Of a stretch of DNA of 6,260 nucleotides, positions 1 through 4,887 are shown in pieces; position 1 is the first letter of the stretch; each line of letters starts with the position of its first letter. The position numbers and the translations under genes are program-made. The notes beneath the pieces are model-generated. The model saw only the letters and a list, made by a program, of their open reading frames with translations, did not search any database and had not been told where the DNA came from. Source of the stretch: Hyphomicrobiales bacterium (GTDB lineage: Bacteria; Pseudomonadota; Alphaproteobacteria; Rhizobiales; Xanthobacteraceae). The DNA is taken from positions 1 through 6,260 of the forward strand of contig JAPLPC010000674.1 of NCBI GenBank assembly GCA_026400425.1. Reading direction: 5' to 3'.

Positions 1-1
1 T

Positions 2-259
2 GTCGAACCCCTGTTCCGTATCTGGGACAACCTGACCAAGCAGATGATCGCCGAATTCGACTTCCGCCTGCTCAAGGACGAGACGCCCTATCCGTTCGCC
101 GTGCAATGCGAACAGCACAAGCTCGCCGGCATGGCGATCGAGCGGCTCAAGGCATATCCACATGCCAAGGTTGAATTCTCCGCGCGGGTCGGATCGATCA
201 GCGGGGAGTCGACGCGAACGGACTTCACGTCGGCGCGCAGCGGCGTCGTCAGGGCGTAG
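2..259 (+). pseudogene. Truncated FAD-dependent aromatic monooxygenase (fragment)
   Basis: The frame is open from the left window edge (first full codon at position 2) to a TAG at 257-259, giving 85 residues. Residues 1-59 (VEPLFRIWDNLTKQ, then ETPYPFAVQCEQHKL and a KVEF stretch) resemble, from family memory, the middle of PF01494-type FAD-binding aromatic hydroxylases, in the segment before the second half of the FAD domain. Such proteins are usually near 400 residues or longer, and here the reading frame ends soon after this segment. The N-terminal GxGxxG region would lie outside the window. From roughly base 190-215 onward the translation no longer looks like the family and is simply the antisense of the HNH gene. 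I infer the 3' half was lost when the neighbouring DNA was joined here. A divergent but intact short gene is unlikely. The exact substrate cannot be told. Confidence 0.6.
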
Positions 260-495
260 CGACGGGCGCGGAGGAAGGACGTCACCTCGCGGTGGCAGGC
301 CGAGCAGAGCGACGTCAGGTCGCCATCGATTTCGCATCCGAAGCGGTCGTAGACGCGATGGTGAGACTCCAGCGTAGCACCGTCGGCTGCGGTCGCCGGG
401 CACAGGCGGCATTCGAAGCGAGCCGCTTCGAATTCGCGAAGCCTGGCCGGATTGGTGCGCCACGCGTTCGATTGAATGTAGTCGGTGTAGGTCAT
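88..495 (-). CDS. Small HNH endonuclease, C-terminus probably altered
   Basis: This 135-residue protein has a recognisable HNH/treble-clef zinc fold. It shows C29-x2-C32, then the S-H-H of the catalytic strand (H45, H46), D57/D59 where the family often has N or D, and C64-x2-C67-H68. The N-terminal YTDYIQSNAWRTN segment is typical of phage- and island-borne HNH proteins that cut DNA. The ATG at 493-495 is supported by AAGGGA (504-509) 8 nt upstream. Residues 1 to about 95 read as a natural small HNH protein. The last 40 or so residues (bases 88-210) lie antisense to the monooxygenase fragment and have no family character. The original C-terminus may therefore have been replaced at the junction. 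It is divergent from the XRE gene at 617. Its role, as homing/restriction nuclease or defence effector, cannot be decided from sequence. Confidence 0.75.
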   Translation of the reverse strand: MTYTDYIQSNAWRTNPARLREFEAARFECRLCPATAADGATLESHHRVYDRFGCEIDGDLTSLCSACHREVTSFLRARRYALTTPLRADVKSVRVDSPLIDPTRAENSTLACGYALSRSIAMPASLCCSHCTANG

Positions 496-501
496 CGCCT
501 C

Positions 502-521
502 GTTCCCTTTTCGTTGGGAAC
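502..521. repeat. Perfect 6-bp inverted repeat upstream of HNH gene
   Basis: GTTCCC (502-507) and GGGAAC (516-521) are exact inverted copies around the 8-nt spacer TTTTCGTT. The repeat covers the expected transcription start and the Shine-Dalgarno region of the minus-strand HNH gene. It could be an operator or an mRNA hairpin that hides the ribosome binding site. The symmetry is seen directly; the function is inference. Confidence 0.4.
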
Positions 522-550
522 ACCATGCCCCGCCAAGGCGCCGTCGTCAA
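522..550 (-). promoter_or_regulatory. Candidate promoter of the HNH gene
   Basis: On the minus strand, TTGACG (545-550, 5 of 6 to TTGACA) is followed after exactly 17 nt by CATGGT (522-527, 3 of 6 to TATAAT). The -35 is good and the -10 poor, which is common in GC-rich alphaproteobacteria. Transcription would begin near 515, about 20 nt before the start codon. Confidence 0.35.
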
Positions 551-551
551 C

Positions 552-578
552 TTATTCTTCCCAAAACGAGAAGAATAA
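552..578. repeat. Perfect 9-bp inverted repeat in divergent intergenic region
   Basis: TTATTCTTC (552-560) and GAAGAATAA (570-578) are exact inverted copies separated by 9 nt (CCAAAACGA). The repeat is AT-rich against a GC-rich background. It lies between the divergent HNH (start 495) and XRE (start 617) genes and next to the candidate HNH -35. This is where an autoregulating XRE protein would be expected to bind to control both genes. A terminator is unlikely because no gene ends here. The operator role is inference. Confidence 0.45.
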
Positions 579-616
579 AGCTTGCTAACCTTAACGATCC
601 CTCCTAGAACAGTCGC

Positions 617-904
617 ATGACAGTCACCACGCCACCTCCCGAGCCCCTCATATGCGCGGCCATGATCCGCGCCGCGCGGGGACTTTTGAATATCTCGCAG
701 ACCGAGTTGGGGGAAAACCTGACGCCGAAGGTTTCTCGGCGGACGATGTCCAAGATCGAGACAGATGCACCTGGGAGACCGGATCAGCGACGCCGGGATG
801 TGCTAATCGCAATCCGCGAACACATGCAGCACAAAGGGATCGAGTTCTTATTCGGAAACGACGAATTCGTAGCTGGAGTCAGGCTCCGCCGTCTTCCAAC
901 ATAG
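617..904 (+). CDS. Small XRE-family helix-turn-helix regulator
   Basis: This 95-residue protein is nearly all DNA-binding domain. The helix-turn-helix spans about residues 16-50: IRAARGLLNISQTELGENL, then the recognition helix in KVSRRTMSKIE. The GIEFLFGNDEFVAGVRLRR tail is typical of small Cro/C1-type (XRE) regulators common in alphaproteobacteria, where it follows the pattern GIEF...GVRLR. The ATG at 617 has no clear Shine-Dalgarno sequence. The next start, ATG at 662 (MIRAARG), would keep the whole domain and cannot be excluded. The gene is divergent from the HNH gene and convergent with the nuclease gene ending at 1014. It likely represses its own and the HNH promoter through the inverted repeat at 552-578. 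No methyltransferase is nearby, so it is not clearly a restriction-modification controller protein. Confidence 0.75.
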   Translation: MTVTTPPPEPLICAAMIRAARGLLNISQTELGENLTPKVSRRTMSKIETDAPGRPDQRRRDVLIAIREHMQHKGIEFLFGNDEFVAGVRLRRLPT

Positions 905-910
905 CTGCGC

Positions 911-953
911 CAATCGCGTACAGATTGCTTTGCTACTACAGTCCATGCGATTG
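911..953. repeat. Weak 7-bp inverted repeat between convergent genes
   Basis: CAATCGC (911-917) and GCGATTG (947-953) are exact inverted copies with a 29-nt loop, in the 109-nt gap between the XRE stop (904) and the nuclease stop (1014). The location suits a bidirectional terminator. However, the loop is long and no U-run follows on either strand, so this may be chance. Nothing else is seen in the gap. Confidence 0.15.
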
Positions 954-1013
954 CACGGCTCCGCCGATGTCGCTCCGTCCTCGGGATAATGAGCGAAGCG
1001 TTAGGCCAGTCGG

Positions 1014-1907
1014 TCAGATCGGAAATAGGTCTGTCACCCTAGCGAACGGCTGACGCCTTTCGCTGTGGTATCTGACCTTCGCTCCGATCACGCGGCTAAG
1101 ATCCAGCCTGCGATTAAGCGCGAAGTAGATGTCGGCACCGTCCATCATGATCAGCCGACGCGCCGTGAAGGCGGCGAAGCTGTCTCCGGAGAAGCCGCCG
1201 TAGCTGACGTAGAGTCCGCGCGTCCAGTCTGGACCTTCCAGAAGCTTGCCCTGAAAGCCGTGCAGCATGTCCGCGTCGACCGGCTTGCCCTGCCACTTGG
1301 CCTCGACGAGATACGTCGCCGCATCGTGCTGGAACGAGCCGTCGATCTGTGCGCCCTTGATCCGGAAAGACGCGTGGGCGTCCAGGCCCCAGACGTCGAA
1401 CCAATCCTTGAGAAAACGCTCGAAGGCATAGCCCCGCGACTGCGGCGCGTCGTCCATGGCCATCAACGCCGCGTATTTCGCATCCAGTTCGGACAGAGCA
1501 CCTTGGCTGGGACCGCTAGGAATCGGCTGCTGCTGCGGTCCGGAGGCGGCGGAAGGATCGGCGGGCAGCGGAGCCGAGCCCAACTTCGTCAGGAGCGCGC
1601 TAAGCCGTTGCCGCGCCTGCGGTACCTTCTCCTCTTCGCCACGTTCCATGCGCTCGATCTCGCGGATCTCCCAGAGGGCGGACAACGCCTTCGCGACCAC
1701 GGCCGGTTGGCCCCTCTCGAGAAAGCCCCACAGCCGCTTCCCCTTCGATTCTCCATGGACCGCATACGCATCGTCGTAGATGTCGATGCCCACGTCCCTG
1801 GCGAAGAACGATGCGAAGGTCTTGTTGCTGAAGCCGAGCACGTATCCGCCGTACATGCCGAACAGACTGTCGATTAGCTTCATGTCGACGGTCGATAGGT
1901 CGGCCAT
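1014..1907 (-). CDS. Stand-alone PD-(D/E)XK (Mrr-like) nuclease with N-terminal domain of unknown function
   Basis: The protein has 297 residues in three parts. Residues 1 to about 88 form an alpha/beta-looking N-terminal domain (LIDSLFGMYGGYVLGFSNKT, then a GIDIYDD stretch and SKGKRLWGFL). I recall similar modules at the front of uncharacterised defence-type proteins but cannot name this one. Residues 110-140 are a Pro/Gln/Ser-rich linker. Residues 155-297 are a restriction-endonuclease-like domain with helix GYAFERFLKDWF (E163), QID189, and VE202AK204 on the next strand. D189, E202 and K204 would be the metal-binding catalytic triad, so it probably cuts DNA. The ATG at 1905-1907 has GGGAG (1914-1918) 6 nt upstream. 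A GTG at 2085-2087 overlapping the phnE stop would add 60 low-character residues and is disfavoured. With no methyltransferase beside it, a type IV-like or abortive-infection nuclease is more likely than a classical R-M enzyme. Confidence 0.75.
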   Translation of the reverse strand: MADLSTVDMKLIDSLFGMYGGYVLGFSNKTFASFFARDVGIDIYDDAYAVHGESKGKRLWGFLERGQPAVVAKALSALWEIREIERMERGEEEKVPQARQRLSALLTKLGSAPLPADPSAASGPQQQPIPSGPSQGALSELDAKYAALMAMDDAPQSRGYAFERFLKDWFDVWGLDAHASFRIKGAQIDGSFQHDAATYLVEAKWQGKPVDADMLHGFQGKLLEGPDWTRGLYVSYGGFSGDSFAAFTARRLIMMDGADIYFALNRRLDLSRVIGAKVRYHSERRQPFARVTDLFPI

Positions 1908-1935
1908 GCGGCGCTCCCGGCTGATTCTGGCCGAC

Positions 1936-1941
1936 ATCATA
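1936..1941 (-). promoter_or_regulatory. Possible -10 element for the nuclease gene
   Basis: TATGAT on the minus strand (1936-1941) matches TATAAT at 5 of 6 positions and lies 28 nt before the start codon, with a good ribosome binding site in between. No convincing -35 lies 16-18 nt upstream, because that stretch is occupied by the GC-rich hairpin at 1942-1967. The gene may have its own promoter or be transcribed through from the phn operon. Confidence 0.25.
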
Positions 1942-1967
1942 ACTCGACCCGCGGAACTGCGGGGAGT
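1942..1967. repeat. GC-rich hairpin between phnE and the nuclease gene
   Basis: ACTC (1942-1945) and CCCGC (1948-1952) pair with GCGGG (1959-1963) and GAGT (1964-1967). This gives a 9-bp stem with a 2-nt bulge (GA) and a 6-nt loop. It sits in the 176-nt gap after the phnE stop and directly abuts the possible -10 of the nuclease gene. It could attenuate or end phn transcription, or be an operator. There is no U-run after it on the minus strand, so a standard intrinsic terminator is not supported. Confidence 0.35.
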
Positions 1968-2083
1968 CCCGATTGCCGAGGAGCTAGTTACATTTCCATC
2001 GCGGTTGAAAGGTGCTGTTTCGGCGCCGTGGCGGCCCGGTCGTCGAATGCGGCCTACCGGAAACAACATCGCCTCGTCGGAGC

Positions 2084-2938
2084 TCACGAACGAGCCTGCG
2101 CGCCGATGATCGACCGGCGGAGGCGCCCGGATACCGCGTCGATGATCGCGACCGTGATGAGGATCATCAGGATGATGAACGACACGTGGTCCCAGCTCTG
2201 CTGCCCGATCTCGTTCGAGAGATATAGCCCGATCCCGCCCGCGCCGACGATTCCTATGACAGTGGCCGAACGAATATTGGATTCGAAATAATACAGGACC
2301 TGGCTCAGGAGGAGCGGAAGCACCTGCGGGACGATCGCGAAGCGCACTTCCTGGATCTTCGACGCGCCGGTGGACAGCACGCCTTCGACCGGCTTCGGGC
2401 TCGCGGTCTCGATGGCCTCCGAGAAAAGCTTGCCGAACGCGCCAACGTCCGACATCGCGACGGCCAGGATGCCCGCGAAAGGCCCGAGGCCGACGACGTT
2501 TATGAAGATGAGAGCCCAGACCAGCGTGTCGATTCCGCGGATGGCGTCGAAGACCCGCTTCGTGAGGAAGCGCAGGAGCCAGCGGCCGACGACGTTTCGC
2601 GCGGCGAGGAACGATAGCGGAAAGGCCACCAACGCGGCGAGCATCGTTCCCAACAACGCTATCGAGAGTGTCTGGGCCAGAGCCTGAAGGTAGACCAGCA
2701 TGTGCTGGCCGGCGGTGGGCGGAAACATCAATTTCAGGATGACGCCGAGCTTCGAGATTCCCTGAACGAGCGCGGAGGGAGAGAAGCCGAGCCAGACGAC
2801 GCCGAAAATGAAGAGACCCACGACAGCCGAGATGCCCGCCAGAGCCGCCGCCCGCCGTGCGTAGCCGGGCGCGAAGGCCGAGGGATAGGCGGTCCTTAGG
2901 CGGTCGATGTCGCAGGGCTCCGCGATACGTGGTTTCAT
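2084..2938 (-). CDS. phnE: Phosphonate/phosphate-type ABC transporter permease PhnE (second copy)
   Basis: This 284-residue inner-membrane permease has hydrophobic segments at about residues 31-51, 85-113, 138-165, 203-217 and 224-240, plus 252-270. The cytoplasmic coupling loop (EAA motif) that docks the ATPase is at 184-206: VEGVLSTGASKIQEVRFAIVP, with the invariant G near the centre and the final P. The IRSATVIGIVGAGGIG segment is a hallmark of PhnE proteins. The start follows the upstream phnE stop by 4 nt, with GAAGG 9 nt before the ATG. It is a distant paralogue of the preceding permease, so the two probably form a heterodimeric channel fed by PhnD. The ATPase partner PhnC is not in the window. 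Substrate could be phosphonate, phosphate, phosphite or a related oxyanion; sequence alone does not decide. Confidence 0.9.
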   Translation of the reverse strand: MKPRIAEPCDIDRLRTAYPSAFAPGYARRAAALAGISAVVGLFIFGVVWLGFSPSALVQGISKLGVILKLMFPPTAGQHMLVYLQALAQTLSIALLGTMLAALVAFPLSFLAARNVVGRWLLRFLTKRVFDAIRGIDTLVWALIFINVVGLGPFAGILAVAMSDVGAFGKLFSEAIETASPKPVEGVLSTGASKIQEVRFAIVPQVLPLLLSQVLYYFESNIRSATVIGIVGAGGIGLYLSNEIGQQSWDHVSFIILMILITVAIIDAVSGRLRRSIIGAQARS

Positions 2939-2942
2939 GCGG

Positions 2943-3821
2943 TCAGACCTTCGCCGTTCCGAGCAGCCGGTGCCGGAGGCGTTCGGTCAATAGATCGATG
3001 ACCACGACGGTGGCGATGATCATCAGGAGGATGGCGCTGACGTCTGAGTAGTAGAACTGCCTTATCGAGCCGAGGAGCTCCTTACCTATGCCGCCGGCGC
3101 CTACGAAGCCCATGACGGTGGCGCCCCGCACGTTAATTTCGAAGCGGAGCAGGACGTAGCTCGCGAAGTTGGACGTCACCTGGGGTAGTACGGCAAATTG
3201 AATTTGATCGACCCAGTTCGCGCCCGTGGAACGGAGGCCTTCGACCGGTTTGAGATCGATGTTCTCGATTACTTCGGCAAACTGTTTCCCGAGTGCTCCC
3301 GCCGTGTGGATGGCGATGGCGAGGACCCCCGGCACGGGGCCGAGCCCGATTGCGAACACGAAAAGGAGCGCAAAAACTATGTCCGGAACGGTGCGGCAGA
3401 ATTCGAGCGCCCGCTTCACGACGAACGAGACCGTGCGGTTTCCGGAGATGTTGGCGCTGGTGAAGAAGCAGAGAAAGAACCCGAGCGTCGCACCGGCCAG
3501 GGTGCCGACATAGGCGACCAGAAGCGTCTCCAGCAGTAGCTCAAGCCAAACCGGAAAATTCCAGTACCATTCGGCGATGTCGGACCCGAGCGTCGCCGGC
3601 CGCAAGGTCGGCGTGATGTCGCGGAAGTAGGATCCGAACCGGGGGAGACCTTCGACGAATTTGCGGAGATCGACCTCTCCGGACCAAGAGGCGGCCAGCA
3701 CGCAGATCACCAGGGCAACGAAGTACATCGCCGCGCGGATCCGCTTGGCGCGGACTGCCGCTCCGTAGTCGCGCAACAGACCGGTCGCCCGCTGCTGCGC
3801 GGTGTCCGTCAATTCCGCCAT
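2943..3821 (-). CDS. phnE: Phosphonate/phosphate-type ABC transporter permease PhnE (first copy)
   Basis: This 292-residue permease has one N-terminal membrane segment (about 31-47), a periplasmic stretch of about 45 residues, then segments at about 92-123, 146-175, 211-228, 232-249 and 260-278. The EAA coupling loop is at 193-213: VEGLRSTGANWVDQIQFAVLP. It is followed by NVRGATVMGFVGAGGIGKELL, the signature stretch of the PhnE family. The ATG at 3819-3821 lies 28 nt after the phnD stop, with AAGG 9 nt upstream as a modest ribosome binding site. Its stop lies 4 nt before the second phnE, so the genes are surely co-transcribed and likely translationally coupled. Together with PhnD and the other PhnE it would import a phosphorus oxyanion, powered by a PhnC-type ATPase encoded elsewhere. 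Confidence 0.9.
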   Translation of the reverse strand: MAELTDTAQQRATGLLRDYGAAVRAKRIRAAMYFVALVICVLAASWSGEVDLRKFVEGLPRFGSYFRDITPTLRPATLGSDIAEWYWNFPVWLELLLETLLVAYVGTLAGATLGFFLCFFTSANISGNRTVSFVVKRALEFCRTVPDIVFALLFVFAIGLGPVPGVLAIAIHTAGALGKQFAEVIENIDLKPVEGLRSTGANWVDQIQFAVLPQVTSNFASYVLLRFEINVRGATVMGFVGAGGIGKELLGSIRQFYYSDVSAILLMIIATVVVIDLLTERLRHRLLGTAKV

Positions 3822-3849
3822 ATGGGCAGGCCTTGCCGATGGACCGCGA

Positions 3850-4782
3850 TCAGGGCCTCCGCTTGCGCTGCGCGTCGAGCCACAGGTTCATCTTCACCGA
3901 TTCTTCGTAGTCCTTCGTCGTCACCGGCACGAATTCGATGTCCTTGCCGTCGGACAGCTTGGCGAACGCATCCTTGTCCTTCGTCGGGGCGTCGAGGAAC
4001 GCCTGGGCGATCGCCTTCTTCATATCGTCCGGCATGTCGGCGAGATAGGCGTACGGCGGTCCCGGAAGAAGCGGCGACTTCCAGACGATCCGGAAGTCCT
4101 CCTTCTTCATCGTCGATCCGTCCGGATTCTTGACGATGCCCTTGTTCAACATGCGGGTGAGGTTCGAATCGTCTTCCGAATTCCACCAGTTGACGGCGGC
4201 ATCGACCGTTCCGGCTGCCAGCGCCAGCACCGCATTTTCGTGACTTCCGGTGGTCTGGGCGAGTTTGAAGTGCCTCTCGATCGGATAGCCCTGCTCGGTC
4301 AGGAAGTAGTTGGGTGCCTTGTATCCGGACGTGGACTCCACGTCCACGGTGCCGAGGATCTTCCCCTTCAGGTCCTCGACCGACTTGTACGGAGAGTCGG
4401 CGCGCACGTACATCACCGAGTTGTAGCCGATGGACTGATCGGCGTTGCGCGTCGTCACGAACGGCACGACATTCCCGCCGGATACGGAGTTCGCGCGGGC
4501 ATAGGAGCCCGGACCGTATAGACCGACGTGGATCTGCCGGTTCTTCTGCCCTTCGATCACCGCGGTGTAGTCGTTCGCGACCCGCAGCGTGACCTTCACG
4601 CCGAGCTCCTTCGCCAGATAGGCGGCGAACGGAGTGCCCCGATCGCTCTTTCCGGCGGCGTTCTCGTTCGGCACCATTGCCAGGACGATCTCAGGGTATT
4701 TGTCCTTCCACGAATCCGCCATGGCGGAAGTAGTCAGGCAGGCGACGATGCCGATGGCCGATAGAGCGACGCGCAGTTCCAT
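3850..4782 (-). CDS. phnD: Periplasmic phosphonate/phosphate-binding protein PhnD
   Basis: The 310-residue precursor has a Sec signal peptide (MELRVALSAIGIVACLTTSAMA, cleavage after about residue 22, A-M-A box). The mature part is a type 2 periplasmic binding protein with family landmarks: VPNENA near the N-terminus, PFAAYLAKELG, NDYTAVIEG, GPGSYARA, the STSGYKAPNYF anion-binding stretch, and GSHENAVLALAAGTVDAAV. The STSG and GSH stretches correspond to ligand-contacting regions of E. coli PhnD. The pocket-side NWWNSEDDSNL differs from that protein, so ligand preference is uncertain. Phosphonate, phosphate, phosphite, or an arsenic oxyanion as in the related AioX-type sensors, are all possible. 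ATG at 4780-4782 is chosen over an in-frame ATG at 4821 because GGAG (4789-4792) sits 6 nt upstream and the longer form would spoil the signal peptide. First gene of the phnD-phnE-phnE operon. Confidence 0.9.
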   Translation of the reverse strand: MELRVALSAIGIVACLTTSAMADSWKDKYPEIVLAMVPNENAAGKSDRGTPFAAYLAKELGVKVTLRVANDYTAVIEGQKNRQIHVGLYGPGSYARANSVSGGNVVPFVTTRNADQSIGYNSVMYVRADSPYKSVEDLKGKILGTVDVESTSGYKAPNYFLTEQGYPIERHFKLAQTTGSHENAVLALAAGTVDAAVNWWNSEDDSNLTRMLNKGIVKNPDGSTMKKEDFRIVWKSPLLPGPPYAYLADMPDDMKKAIAQAFLDAPTKDKDAFAKLSDGKDIEFVPVTTKDYEESVKMNLWLDAQRKRRP

Positions 4783-4800
4783 GTCTTGCTCCGACGTTAA

Positions 4801-4822
4801 GTTGTCTAATAGCATAGACAAC
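4801..4822. promoter_or_regulatory. Perfect 8-bp inverted repeat, likely operator before phnD
   Basis: GTTGTCTA (4815-4822 on the minus strand) and TAGACAAC (4801-4808) are exact inverted copies around 6 nt. The palindrome encloses the -10-like hexamer TATGCT (4811-4816) and ends 18 nt before the phnD ATG. A repressor bound here would block the promoter. The GT...AC-type half-sites with a TCTA/TAGA core recall GntR/HutC-family operators such as those of PhnF, but that assignment is inference. A terminator for arsJ is unlikely, since there is no U-run. Confidence 0.5.
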
Positions 4823-4844
4823 CCGGATGACGTCTGGATGACTT
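4811..4844 (-). promoter_or_regulatory. Candidate Pho-box-type promoter of the phnD-phnE-phnE operon
   Basis: On the minus strand two 7-nt units, AAGTCAT (4838-4844) and ACGTCAT (4827-4833), repeat with an 11-bp period. The shared core is GTCATCC. Each matches 5 of 7 positions of the PhoB half-site CTGTCAT. Ten nt after the second unit comes TATGCT (4811-4816), a -10-like hexamer. In PhoB-activated promoters the Pho box replaces the -35 and lies about this far from the -10. Transcription would start near 4804, leaving a short leader with the ribosome binding site. Induction under phosphate limitation is inferred. Confidence 0.45.
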
Positions 4845-4887
4845 GAAGGTGCTGCAGAAGCTTACGTTATAGCAATTCGGCCGTCGC

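Noticed and set aside
502..578. CRISPR-like or iterated repeat array
   Set aside because: The two inverted repeats differ in sequence and neither is repeated at regular intervals.
14..904. Classical restriction-modification system with controller protein
   Set aside because: An HNH nuclease and XRE regulator are present, but no methyltransferase motifs are encoded anywhere in the window.
1065..1877. 270-codon plus-strand open frame opposite the nuclease gene
   Set aside because: It is the antisense shadow of the minus-strand PD-(D/E)XK gene. Its product is Arg/Val-rich without any recognisable motif, and it has no good start signal.
1908..2087. Extension of the nuclease by 60 residues to a GTG at 2085-2087 overlapping the phnE stop
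   Set aside because: The GTGA overlap is tempting for coupling, but the added residues have no domain character, and a strong GGGAG sits 6 nt before the ATG at 1907.
3802..4521. 239-codon plus-strand open frame opposite phnD
   Set aside because: It lies antisense to a clearly recognised phnD with signal peptide and family motifs. High GC makes long opposite-strand frames common.
4783..4821. phnD start at the upstream ATG (4819-4821)
   Set aside because: It would place 13 polar residues before a good signal peptide, and the start codon lies inside the promoter palindrome. The ATG at 4782 has GGAG at ideal spacing.
4801..4822. Inverted repeat as intrinsic terminator of arsJ
   Set aside because: The stem is AT-rich and is not followed by a U-run on the minus strand. 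Its position around a -10 fits an operator better.
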